From NCBI RefSeq assembly GCF_044466355.1, contig NZ_JBITMQ010000015.1, positions 194,359 to 258,358 of the forward strand: a stretch of DNA of 64,000 nucleotides, read 5' to 3'. Shown in pieces: positions 8,908 through 15,436 of this stretch (positions are counted from its first letter, which is position 1; every line of letters begins with the position of its first letter). Source of the stretch: Actinophytocola sp044466355. GTDB lineage: Bacteria; Actinomycetota; Actinomycetes; Mycobacteriales; Pseudonocardiaceae. A model generated the notes under the pieces. The model worked only from the letters and a program-made list of their open reading frames with translations. It was not told the origin of the DNA and searched no databases. The translations under genes were made by a program, and so were the position numbers.

Positions 8908-10107
8908 GTGTCCGTGAGAACAGAGCCCGCCCAGCGGCGAGTCGCGACCCGAGTCGGCGGTGGTGTGCTGCTCGGGGTCGCCGTCGTCCTCGCCGCGTTG
9001 AACCTGCGGCCCGCCGTGACCAGCGTCGGCCCGCTGCTCGACCGGGCGCAGGCCGACCTGGGCGCGTCGGCCACCTGGGCGGGGCTGCTGACCACGCTGC
9101 CCGGGGTGTGCTTCGCCGTCGCCGGGCTGGCCGCACCCGCCCTGGCCCGCCGGGTCGGCATCGGCCCGGCGGTCGCGTACGCGCTGGGCGTCCTCGGGGT
9201 CGGGCTCGTGGTCCGGGTGCTCGACGGGCCGCTAGTCGTGCTCGGCGGCACGCTCGTCGCGAGCGCGGGCATCGCGCTCGCCAACGTGCTGATCCCCGTG
9301 GTGGTCAAGGACTCCTTCCCCGCCAGGGTCGGCATGATGACCGGCGTCTACACCGCGGCGCTGCAGGCGGGCGGCGCACTCGGCTCGGCCGCCGTGCCGC
9401 CGATGGACGACCTGCTCGGCGGATGGCGCGCCGCGTGGGCGGGCTGGGCGGTGCTCGCGGCCGTCGCGCTGGTGGTCTGGGTGCTCGCCGTCCGCGGGCG
9501 GGTGGCCCGCGACGGCGGCGCCCCGCACCGGGAACGCGGCCGCTCGCTCCTGCGCAACCGGCTCGCGTGGACGGTGACGATCTTCTTCGGGCTGCAGGCG
9601 TTCATCGCCTACATCGTCATGGGCTGGTTCCCGCTGGTGCTGATGGACGCCGGGGTCAGCAGGGGCACCGCCGGTCTGCTGCAGGGCATGATCTCGCTGC
9701 TGGCCGTGCCGATCAGCCTGGTCGTCCCGGCGATCGCCGCGCGGCAGGGCAGCCAGACGTGGTGGATCGTCGGGCACAGCGTGGTCGGCGTGGCGGGCTT
9801 CGTCGGCATGATCGTCGCGCCGTCGGCCGCGCCGGTGCTGTGGTCGGTGTTCGTGGGCATCGGGATGGCCGTGTTCTCGCTGGCGCTGACCACCATCGCG
9901 CTGCGTGCCCGCAGCGGCCAGGACACCGCCTCGCTGTCGGCCATGGCCCAGGGCTACGGCTACCTGATCGCCGCGCCGGGCCCGCTGGTGTTCGGCCTGC
10001 TGCACGACGTGACCGCGGGCTGGACGGTGCCGCTGCTCGTGGTGACCGTGGTCCTGATCGGGCAGGCGGTCGCGGGCGGTCTCGCCGGCCGGAACCGGTT
10101 CGTGTGA
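8908..10107 (+). CDS. MFS transporter, CynX/NimT type
   Basis: About 399 residues with twelve hydrophobic segments. The LNLRPAVTSVGPLL stretch in TM1 is characteristic of the CynX/NimT (cyanate/2-nitroimidazole) MFS branch. The frame is open far upstream over the GntR gene, but GTG 8908 lies 7 bp after the TACAAT -10 box and at the start of a short basic leader, so it is preferred. Regulation by the divergent GntR is likely. The substrate is not predictable. Confidence 0.87.
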   Translation: MSVRTEPAQRRVATRVGGGVLLGVAVVLAALNLRPAVTSVGPLLDRAQADLGASATWAGLLTTLPGVCFAVAGLAAPALARRVGIGPAVAYALGVLGVGLVVRVLDGPLVVLGGTLVASAGIALANVLIPVVVKDSFPARVGMMTGVYTAALQAGGALGSAAVPPMDDLLGGWRAAWAGWAVLAAVALVVWVLAVRGRVARDGGAPHRERGRSLLRNRLAWTVTIFFGLQAFIAYIVMGWFPLVLMDAGVSRGTAGLLQGMISLLAVPISLVVPAIAARQGSQTWWIVGHSVVGVAGFVGMIVAPSAAPVLWSVFVGIGMAVFSLALTTIALRARSGQDTASLSAMAQGYGYLIAAPGPLVFGLLHDVTAGWTVPLLVVTVVLIGQAVAGGLAGRNRFV

Positions 10108-10110
10108 CGA

Positions 10111-10143
10111 CCGTGGCCGACGGGAGTGTCCCGCCGGCCACGG
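10111..10143. terminator. terminator hairpin between MFS and TerD-like genes
   Basis: CCGTGGCCGACGGGA pairs with TCCCGCCGGCCACGG (14 of 15 bp) around a 3-nt loop. It sits between convergent genes and would end both the MFS transcript and the tRNA/TerD-like transcript arriving on the minus strand. Confidence 0.7.
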
Positions 10144-10175
10144 CCCGAGGAGAGCGCGGACGCTGTTCCGTGACA

Positions 10176-10199
10176 GGGGTAGAAGGAAGCGCCCGCATG
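10176..10199 (-). repeat. 3'-UTR copy of the tRNA-Lys insertion motif
   Basis: Read on the minus strand, this stretch contains GGGCGCTTCCTTCTAC preceded by CATG plus one base and followed by one base and CCT. The same ~25 nt (two mismatches) occurs at 12691-12715 at the 3' end of the insertion in tRNA-Lys, in the same orientation. This copy lies between the TerD-like stop codon (10213) and the terminator hairpin, so it would be in the 3' untranslated part of the same transcript. Confidence 0.7.
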
Positions 10200-10212
10200 G
10201 CCTCGGTTGTCG

Positions 10213-12363
10213 TCACACGGGCAGCAGTTCGCCGAGCCGGTCCAGCGTGTACACCCGCGACCCGTCGGGCAGGCCGTCGGGTGCCTCGACGCCGACGAAC
10301 GTCACCGGCTCGGCAGGCACCCGCCCGTCCCACACCGCCACGTCGTACCGCGTGCGCATGCGGTCGACGAGGTAGGACATGGTCAGGTACCGCCGCTCGA
10401 CCAGTGCCCGCACCCGGTCCGCCGTGCTGAAGGAGTTCTCCTCCACCCGGTTGAACGCGGGCCGCCCCGACAGGTACAGGTGCAGCCACACGGCCTCCCA
10501 CCCGTCCGCCCTCGTGGCGAACACCACCGGCAGCGCCACCCGGCCCCGTCCGCGCATCTGCGAACGCGACCGCACGGTCCTCGGGTCGAACGGCGCGCCC
10601 CGCTGGTCGCGCTCGCGGGACTGGAACCCGAACATCGACTCGGCGACCTCGTCGAACGACTCGCCGGAGTAGATGTTGACCTGCGGCACCACGTACCCGC
10701 CGACCGACAGGGGCACGTCGATGAACTCGGTCGCACCGTCGCGCGCGTCGGTGACGTCACCGGAGTGCACCGCCCCGTCGTGGTGGTAGTTCGTCCACGA
10801 CACCTGACCGGCCGTGCGGAACCGCTCGTCGAGCAGCAGCACGGACAGGTCGTAGTCGGTGCTCCGCGCGGTCTGCCGCCAGTAGGTGAAGAACCGCAGC
10901 AGCTCACCGGACACCCGTGCCCGCGAACCCCTCGGCAGCACCGCGAACCCGCCCTCGGCCGCCTTGCCCGACAGGGGCAGGGCGACGTCGAGCACGTCCG
11001 GGTCCACCAGCAGCGGCCGCTCGAACACCGGCAGCCGGTCCGCGATCGCCGCGTCGAGACGTGCCGACAGCTCGGCCACCAGCCCGGCCGGCAGCGGCGG
11101 CCGCGTGTCCGGCCCGACGTGCGCACGCCGCGAACGGCCCACGTACATCCGGCACGGCGCGGGCGCGGTCCGGTTGGCGACGTGCTCACGCAGGGAGCAC
11201 AGCACCCGCCCCGACGCCGAACCGAGCGCACCGGTGACCGCGTCGACCACGGTGTCCCGCTCCGCCGCCGACGCGAGCCGCAGCAGCCGGTCCGCGGACC
11301 GCAGCAGCAGACCGGGCGACGCCGACAGCGTGGTCGCGGCGACCTCGATCGCCCCGGCCCGGATCGCCGCCTCGGCCCGGCCGGCGAGGTTGCGCACCGT
11401 GCGCTCCCCGCGTGCCACCGCGAACACGTCCTGCGCGTGCGGCCACCGGCCGTACTCGTGCGGGTGCAGCCGCTCACCGAGCCGCTTCCACCGCTCGGCG
11501 TGCCGGGCGACGTCACCGAGCCTGCCCGGGTTCGCCGCCACCACGTCGTTCAGCGCGGCCAGCATGAGGCGCCGCTCCTTGCGGGCGAACGCGCGGAACC
11601 GCGTCGGCGTCGCGAGCGAGACGTCCCCGCCGGAGGCCTGGCACGCCAGGCGCAGCACGTCGGTCGTGGTGTCCATCGCGACCAGCGGCATGCCGAGGAC
11701 GAGCCGGACCTCGTTGACCACGGCACGGTTCTCCCGCACCGGGATCGCGGTGGGCTGCTCGCCCTCGGCGCACCCGAGCGCCAGGTCGGCCAGCACCGCG
11801 AGGTCGGCCGCACCGAGCGGCGTCGACCGGCCGGCCAGCGACAGGTACAGCCGCGTCGCCTCCACCCCCACGGTGTCCCCGAGGTGCAGCACGGTCAGCC
11901 GGTCCCCCGCGGCCGCGACGAACTCGTCGTGCGCGGCGAGCAGGTCGGCGTAGGTGTGCCGGTAGGTGCCGTAGCCGGGCAGGCTCAGCAGGTCGGCGCC
12001 GGGCACCAGGGCACGCAGCTGTGCGTCGGAGGCCACGGCGCCGTCCGCGAGGACGGCGGCCCGCAGCCGCTCGGCCCAGAACTCGACGGTGTCGGGCACG
12101 TCGTGCGGGAACCCGACGAAGTAGGCGTTGTGGCGCACGTGGTCGCCGACCAGCTCACGGACCGCGCCCACGACCGTGGACGCGAGGTCCATCGCGGGCC
12201 CGGCGGCGAGCCCGCCGACGTGCGCGAGCAGCGCCCGCGACGCGGCGAACCCGACGTCGAGCAGCGCGGCGTCCAGCTGCCGCGCCACCGCCGTGCCGTC
12301 GCCCGCCGCTCCCGTGCTCGCGGGCACGCGCAGGGTCTTCTGGATGATCAGCTCCTCGAACAC
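10213..12363 (-). CDS. large TerD-like stress protein downstream of a tRNA array
   Basis: 716 residues, cytoplasmic, no signal or membrane segment. The first ~430 residues are mostly helical and unrecognised. From about residue 490 there is a TerD-like beta-sandwich (DYDLSVLLLD near residue 501, then GAVHSGDVTDARDG...EFIDVPL and VNIYSGESFDEV near 562). TerD domains bind calcium and belong to the tellurite/stress network. It may relate to large actinobacterial Ter-associated proteins of the SCO0854 type, but no RING motif is visible. GTG 12363 has AAAGGAGG upstream; the longer open frame to 12624 runs through tRNA genes and is rejected. It is 44 bp downstream of the last tRNA-like gene and apparently cotranscribed. 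Confidence 0.78.
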   Translation of the reverse strand: MFEELIIQKTLRVPASTGAAGDGTAVARQLDAALLDVGFAASRALLAHVGGLAAGPAMDLASTVVGAVRELVGDHVRHNAYFVGFPHDVPDTVEFWAERLRAAVLADGAVASDAQLRALVPGADLLSLPGYGTYRHTYADLLAAHDEFVAAAGDRLTVLHLGDTVGVEATRLYLSLAGRSTPLGAADLAVLADLALGCAEGEQPTAIPVRENRAVVNEVRLVLGMPLVAMDTTTDVLRLACQASGGDVSLATPTRFRAFARKERRLMLAALNDVVAANPGRLGDVARHAERWKRLGERLHPHEYGRWPHAQDVFAVARGERTVRNLAGRAEAAIRAGAIEVAATTLSASPGLLLRSADRLLRLASAAERDTVVDAVTGALGSASGRVLCSLREHVANRTAPAPCRMYVGRSRRAHVGPDTRPPLPAGLVAELSARLDAAIADRLPVFERPLLVDPDVLDVALPLSGKAAEGGFAVLPRGSRARVSGELLRFFTYWRQTARSTDYDLSVLLLDERFRTAGQVSWTNYHHDGAVHSGDVTDARDGATEFIDVPLSVGGYVVPQVNIYSGESFDEVAESMFGFQSRERDQRGAPFDPRTVRSRSQMRGRGRVALPVVFATRADGWEAVWLHLYLSGRPAFNRVEENSFSTADRVRALVERRYLTMSYLVDRMRTRYDVAVWDGRVPAEPVTFVGVEAPDGLPDGSRVYTLDRLGELLPV

Positions 12364-12407
12364 GGGGCCTCCTTTCGTGTCGTTGGTGTCCACAGTGGAG
12401 CAGACAG

Positions 12408-12476
12408 TCGCGCGTCCTGGTGTCGATCCAGGGAACCCGGGGCTATGAATCCCAGGTGGCAACCGTGCCACGCGCG
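12408..12476 (-). tRNA. divergent tRNA-Met(CAU)-like RNA
   Basis: A 69-nt cloverleaf: acceptor CGCGCGT with ACGCGCG (7 perfect pairs), short D-arm GGCA/TGCC, anticodon arm with CAU in the loop TTCATAG closed by GGG/CCC as in initiator tRNAs, T-stem CCTGG/CCAGG, and discriminator A with no encoded CCA. Departures from canon are G at position 8 instead of U, a T-loop of ATCGACA instead of TTCGANT, and an A-C mismatch that enlarges the anticodon loop. It is the last RNA before the TerD-like gene. It may be a tRNA mimic rather than a decoding tRNA. Confidence 0.6.
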
Positions 12477-12477
12477 T

Positions 12478-12554
12478 TGGGGTGGCCGACCGGACTCGCA
12501 CCGGCTTCGACCGGGTCCACAACCCGGCGCCTCGACTACTTCGGCTTCGACCAC
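12478..12554 (-). tRNA. divergent tRNA-His(GUG)
   Basis: Acceptor GTGGTCG/CGGCCAC, anticodon stem CCGGG/CCCGG with loop TTGTGGA (GUG), T-stem GCCGG/CCGGT, discriminator C and an encoded CCA (12480-12478). Unusual features are A at position 8, a D-loop without the G18G19 pair, and TGC in place of TTC in the T-loop. These bases normally hold the tertiary elbow, so this is either a degenerate or a specialised tRNA-His. It is separated from the next RNA by 1 nt and from tRNA-Ser by 2 nt. Confidence 0.7.
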
Positions 12555-12556
12555 AG

Positions 12557-12646
12557 CGGAGGATGCAGGATTCGAACCTGCGCGACGCTCGCGCGCCGAC
12601 CATCGTTTTCGAGACGAGTGCCATTACCGGGCTCGGCCAATCCTCC
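12557..12646 (-). tRNA. tRNA-Ser(CGA)
   Basis: 90 nt, class II. Acceptor GGAGGAT/ATCCTCC, D-arm GGCCGAGCCCGGTAATGGC with G18G19, anticodon CGA in loop CTCGAAA, long variable arm, canonical T-arm GCAGG-TTCGAAT-CCTGC, and serine-type discriminator G. CCA is not encoded. Apart from a C-U mismatch at the top of the anticodon stem it looks fully functional. Confidence 0.88.
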
Positions 12647-12651
12647 AGGGG

Positions 12652-12781
12652 TGGGGCCGCCGGGGACTCGAACCCCGAACCTGTCGATTAAGGAGTAGAA
12701 GGAAGCGCCCCCATGCCCGCGTGCGCGGAGAGCGGAGGTGCTGTACAAGTCGACTGCTCTGCCAGTTGAGCTAGCGGCCCC
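12652..12781 (-). tRNA. tRNA-Lys(CUU) interrupted in the anticodon loop by ~55 nt
   Basis: Outer parts form a normal tRNA: 8-bp acceptor GGGGCCGC/GCGGCCCC, D-arm GCTC/GAGC with GG in the loop, anticodon stem GTCGA/TCGAC, T-arm CGGGG-TTCGAGT-CCCCG, discriminator A. The anticodon loop begins CT and ends CTTAA, but about 55 nt lie between. Removal after U33 would give the lysine loop CTCTTAA; removal at the classical 37/38 site would give CTTGTAA (Thr UGU). The body resembles tRNA-Lys. The insert has its own hairpin (CCGC-GCAC-GCGG) and ends with the motif repeated in the TerD-like 3' UTR. It is far too small for a group I intron. Confidence 0.75.
12691..12715 (-). repeat. motif copy inside the tRNA-Lys insertion
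   Basis: On the minus strand the core GGGCGCTTCCTTCTAC (16 nt, exact) with flanking CATG and CCT abuts the CTTAA end of the anticodon loop. It is a direct repeat of 10176-10199, about 2.5 kb apart, bracketing tRNA-Ser, tRNA-His, the Met-like RNA and the TerD-like gene. Confidence 0.7.
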
Positions 12782-12795
12782 AAGTCAGACAAACG

Positions 12796-12868
12796 TACCC
12801 CCAGCCGGATTCGAACCGGCGCCCGTCGGCTTCGGAAGCCGCCGCTCTCTCCGCTGAGCTACAGGGGT
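12796..12868 (-). tRNA. tRNA-Arg(CCG)
   Basis: 73 nt. Acceptor ACCCCTG/TGGGGGT with two wobble pairs, D-arm TAGCTCAGCGGAGAGAGC, anticodon loop TTCCGAA (CCG, decoding CGG), T-arm GCCGG-TTCGAAT-CCGGC, discriminator A, CCA not encoded. One G-A mismatch sits at the top of the anticodon stem. Spacing is 1 nt from tRNA-Tyr and 14 nt to tRNA-Lys. Confidence 0.88.
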
Positions 12869-12869
12869 G

Positions 12870-12951
12870 TGGTGGAGGGTGGAGTCGAACCACCTCTTGT
12901 CGTGCGACACCCGGTTTACAGCCGGGCCGGGCTCCGCAGCCCAGCTCCACC
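12870..12951 (-). tRNA. tRNA-Tyr(GUA)
   Basis: 82 nt, class II. Acceptor GGTGGAG/CTCCACC, D-stem GGGC/GCCC, anticodon arm CCCGG-CTGTAAA-CCGGG (GUA), a long variable hairpin TGTCG/CGACA, T-arm GGTGG-TTCGACT-CCACC, discriminator A, CCA not encoded. Position 8 is C rather than U. It is the first RNA of the array. Confidence 0.85.
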
Positions 12952-12954
12952 ATT

Positions 12955-12975
12955 CGCCCGCGATTTCCGCGGGCG
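12955..12975 (-). promoter_or_regulatory. leader hairpin before the tRNA array
   Basis: A perfect 8-bp stem (CGCCCGCG with CGCGGGCG) and a 5-nt loop end 4 nt before tRNA-Tyr. It would be the first structure in the array transcript and may protect its 5' end or guide processing. Confidence 0.6.
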
Positions 12976-13004
12976 TAATGTCTGCGCCACTGTGCAGTTG
13001 TCAA
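12976..13004 (-). promoter_or_regulatory. putative promoter of the tRNA/TerD-like unit
   Basis: A perfect -35 TTGACA (13004-12999) is followed after 17-18 bp by only a weak -10 (ACATTA or CATTAC). It lies upstream of the leader hairpin in otherwise AT-rich sequence. Confidence 0.45.
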
Positions 13005-13029
13005 TGAACAATTGTTTTCGCGCACGGCG

Positions 13030-13070
13030 AAATAAAGAAAGCCGCCCGGTCGGATTCCCGACGGACGGCT
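13030..13070 (-). terminator. Rho-independent terminator of the 36-residue ORF
   Basis: The stem AGCCG...CGGCT continues inward as CCG/CGG and TCGG/CCGA with one mismatch and one bulge. On the minus strand it is followed by TTCTTTATTT. This is one of the few U-tract terminators in the window and insulates the tRNA promoter from upstream transcription. Confidence 0.7.
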
Positions 13071-13091
13071 CCCTGGCGTGACATCACCACG

Positions 13092-13202
13092 TCACGGTGG
13101 GGAGCCTGGCTCGTGCGAGTGCCGATATGACCGGCACTCGGCGACGGACGCGACACCATTGCGGCGCCGCGTCGGCTCCTTGTGCATTCGGTCGTTCATC
13201 AT
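13092..13202 (-). CDS. small 36-residue protein, unknown
   Basis: A short frame starting with two ATG codons (13202 and 13199), preceded by AACAGGAGTGA, encoding a basic, hydrophilic peptide that begins MMNDRMHKEPTRRRNGVAS. Upstream is a plausible promoter (TTGACG, 17 bp, CATGAT) and downstream the U-tract terminator at 13030-13070, so it is a complete transcription unit. A 9-bp perfect hairpin (13116-13140, 7-nt loop) lies within the frame. No homology is recognised. It might instead be a structured RNA or an attenuator for the adjacent tRNA array. Confidence 0.45.
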   Translation of the reverse strand: MMNDRMHKEPTRRRNGVASVAECRSYRHSHEPGSPP

Positions 13203-13331
13203 TCACTCCTGTTCGATCCGGCGCGACAATCATGACCTGCCACCGGGACAACGTCAACCATTTTTGGCGAAAAGAACACGGGCGTGGATTCGCTCGTTCG
13301 CCGGTGCCGCGCGCGCGGCGGTTCGGCGACA

Positions 13332-14420
13332 ATGGCAGGTATGGGCTCCCCGACGGTCGGCGTGGAGGAGGAGTACATCGTCGTCGACGAGGACACGCAC
13401 CGGCCGGTGCCCCACGGCGGCGCCGCCGTCGCAGAGCTGTCCGATGTGGACTTCCAGCGGGAGTTCTCGCCCGCGCAGGCGGAGTTCGTCTCCCCGGTCT
13501 GCGCCGGCCTCGACGACGTGCGGCGGGAGCTGCTGCGCGGTCGGCGCACGCTGGCCGCGGCCGCACGCGGGCACCGGGCGTTGCTCGTCGCCACCGGCAG
13601 CCCACCGCTGGGGCGGCCCGGCCCGCCGCCGGTCACGGGCGAACCGAGGTACCGGCGGATGGTCGAGGCGTACGGCGAGGTCGCCGACGACCAGGGCATG
13701 TGCGGCTGCCACGTGCACGTCGGCGTGCCGGACGTCGAGCACGCGGTGCAGGCGAGCAACCACCTGCGGCCGTGGCTGCCCGCGCTGCTGCTGCTGGGTG
13801 CCAACTCGCCGTTCTTCGACGGCCGCGACACCGGCCACGCCAGCTGGCGCACCACCGTCTGGGGCCGGTGGCCGGTCACCGGCGTGCCGCCGCACTTCCG
13901 GTCCGCCGAGGAGTACGAGGCGCTGGTGACGCGGCTCGTCGCGGCCGGGGTGATCCTCGACGCGGGAATGGTCTACTGGTCCGTCCGGCCGTCCCGGCAC
14001 GTGCCGACCGTGGAGGTCCGGGTCTCGGACGTGCCGATGACGGTCGCCGAGACCGTGCTGCAGGCGGCGCTGGTCCGCGCGCTCGTCACCACCGCCCTCG
14101 AAGCGCGGCGGCCGGTGCCCCGCATGCCGGACGAGGTGTTGCGCGCGGCGTGTGCCCGCGCGGCGCTCGCCGGGCCGGACGGGCGCTGCCTCGACCCGCT
14201 GACCGGCCGCGCGGTCGTCGGCTGGGCGCTGGTGGACGCGTTGTTCACCCACGTGCGTCCGGCGCTCGACGCGCTCGGCGACCTGGACGTGGTGACGCAG
14301 TCCCTGTCGTGGGTGCGGTCGCACGGCTGCGGCGCCACCCGGCAGCGCGCGGCACTGCGCGCGCACGGTGACCTCCACGCGGTGGTCAGAGCGCTCGCCG
14401 CCGCGACCACCGAAGCGTGA
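13332..14420 (+). CDS. carboxylate-amine ligase (GCS2/YbdK family)
   Basis: 362 residues. The N-terminus VGVEEEYIVVDEDTHRPVP carries the Glu-rich metal site of glutamate-cysteine ligase family 2. CGCHVHVGVPD and the C-terminal VEVRVSDVPMT are further GCS2 motifs. Members ligate glutamate or similar acids to an amine using ATP; the physiological substrate in actinomycetes is often unknown because they use mycothiol. ATG 13332 is chosen, with ATG 13341 as the alternative; neither has a strong ribosome binding site. It converges with the universal stress protein gene, stop to stop. Confidence 0.85.
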   Translation: MAGMGSPTVGVEEEYIVVDEDTHRPVPHGGAAVAELSDVDFQREFSPAQAEFVSPVCAGLDDVRRELLRGRRTLAAAARGHRALLVATGSPPLGRPGPPPVTGEPRYRRMVEAYGEVADDQGMCGCHVHVGVPDVEHAVQASNHLRPWLPALLLLGANSPFFDGRDTGHASWRTTVWGRWPVTGVPPHFRSAEEYEALVTRLVAAGVILDAGMVYWSVRPSRHVPTVEVRVSDVPMTVAETVLQAALVRALVTTALEARRPVPRMPDEVLRAACARAALAGPDGRCLDPLTGRAVVGWALVDALFTHVRPALDALGDLDVVTQSLSWVRSHGCGATRQRAALRAHGDLHAVVRALAAATTEA

Positions 14421-14421
14421 G

Positions 14422-15291
14422 TCACTCCGGTCGCGCGGGCACCACCGCGACCGGGCACGCCGCGTGGTAGAGCAGGTGCTGGCTGGTCGAGCCGAGCATC
14501 AGCCCGCGGAACCCGCCGCGGCCCCGGCTGCCGACCACGACCAGCCGCGCGCCTTCCGCGCGCCGCAGCAGCGCACGAGTCGCCCGGTCCCGCACGACCT
14601 CGCGGGTGACCACGACGTCGGGGTACTGCTCCTGCCAGCCCGCCAACCGCTCGCCGAGCACCCCGTGCGCCTCCTCGGCCAGCCTGGTGACGTCGAGCAT
14701 CGCGGGCTCCCCGGCGAACGCGACCTCCAGCAGCAGGTCGGACCACACGTGGACGGCGACCAGTTCGGCGTCGCGGGCGGACGCCTCGGCGAACGCGAAC
14801 GCGATCGCCGCCTCGCTGGCGGGCGTCCCGTCCACACCGACCACGACGGGCCCGTCCCGACCGGGTTCGCGGACCACCACGATCGGGCACGCGGCCCTCG
14901 TGACCAGCGTGACGGCGGTCGACCCGATGAGCAGCCCGGTGAAACCGCCGAGCCCACGGCTGCCGAGCACGAGAACGGCCGCGTCCCTCGCCTCCCGTTC
15001 CAGCGCGGGCACGGTGGGCGCCTGCACGCCGACGGTCTCGACGGTCAGCCCCGGCGCGGCCTCCTCGGCCACCTCCTGGGCACGAACGAGCCACTCCTTT
15101 CCTTGCGCGAGAAGGACATCGTGCAGCATCTTGACGTCGACGAAGCCCTGCGGGTATCCGGTCGGGATCTGGTAGGCGTGCACGATGCGGAGCAGGGTCT
15201 CCCGGCGCCGGGCCTCGTCCGCCGCCCAGCGCACCGCATCGAGCGCGGACTCGGAACCGTCGACGCCGACCACGACGGGCGGCACGGCCAT
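14422..15291 (-). CDS. tandem-domain universal stress protein (UspA)
   Basis: 289 residues with two USP domains. Each has the start pattern VVGVDG and the ATP-binding motif: GSRGLGGFTGLLIGST in the first half and GSRGRGGFRGLMLGST in the second. Such proteins are induced by hypoxia or nutrient stress in actinobacteria. The frame extends upstream, but ATG 15291 has GGGAGGAAA just before it. It is divergent from the EgtD-like gene with a 145-bp gap. Confidence 0.92.
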   Translation of the reverse strand: MAVPPVVVGVDGSESALDAVRWAADEARRRETLLRIVHAYQIPTGYPQGFVDVKMLHDVLLAQGKEWLVRAQEVAEEAAPGLTVETVGVQAPTVPALEREARDAAVLVLGSRGLGGFTGLLIGSTAVTLVTRAACPIVVVREPGRDGPVVVGVDGTPASEAAIAFAFAEASARDAELVAVHVWSDLLLEVAFAGEPAMLDVTRLAEEAHGVLGERLAGWQEQYPDVVVTREVVRDRATRALLRRAEGARLVVVGSRGRGGFRGLMLGSTSQHLLYHAACPVAVVPARPE

Positions 15292-15436
15292 TGGTTTCCT
15301 CCCAGGGTGTCGGTGGTCTCCGGCCACGATGCCACCGGGCCCGCCGTCCCGCCACCGCGCCGGACCCGCCCCACCGGTGCGGTCCGACCGGTTAGGGTGG
15401 CGGGAAGCCGTCCGACCACATGGGGGTAGCCGAGCC

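Noticed and set aside
10213..12363. Lantibiotic dehydratase-like biosynthetic enzyme
   Set aside because: Size is suggestive, but the C-terminal DLSVLLLD and GAVHSGD motifs are TerD-like and no precursor or modification genes are adjacent.
12364..12624. N-terminal extension of the TerD-like reading frame through the tRNA cluster
   Set aside because: The frame is open but runs across three tRNA genes; GTG 12363 with AAAGGAGG is a far better start.
10176..12715. Classical integrative element with att sites
   Set aside because: The direct repeats would fit, but no integrase or excisionase lies between them; kept only as one explanation in the findings.
12691..12745. Group I or group II intron in tRNA-Lys
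   Set aside because: The insertion is only ~55 nt and lacks room for any catalytic core.
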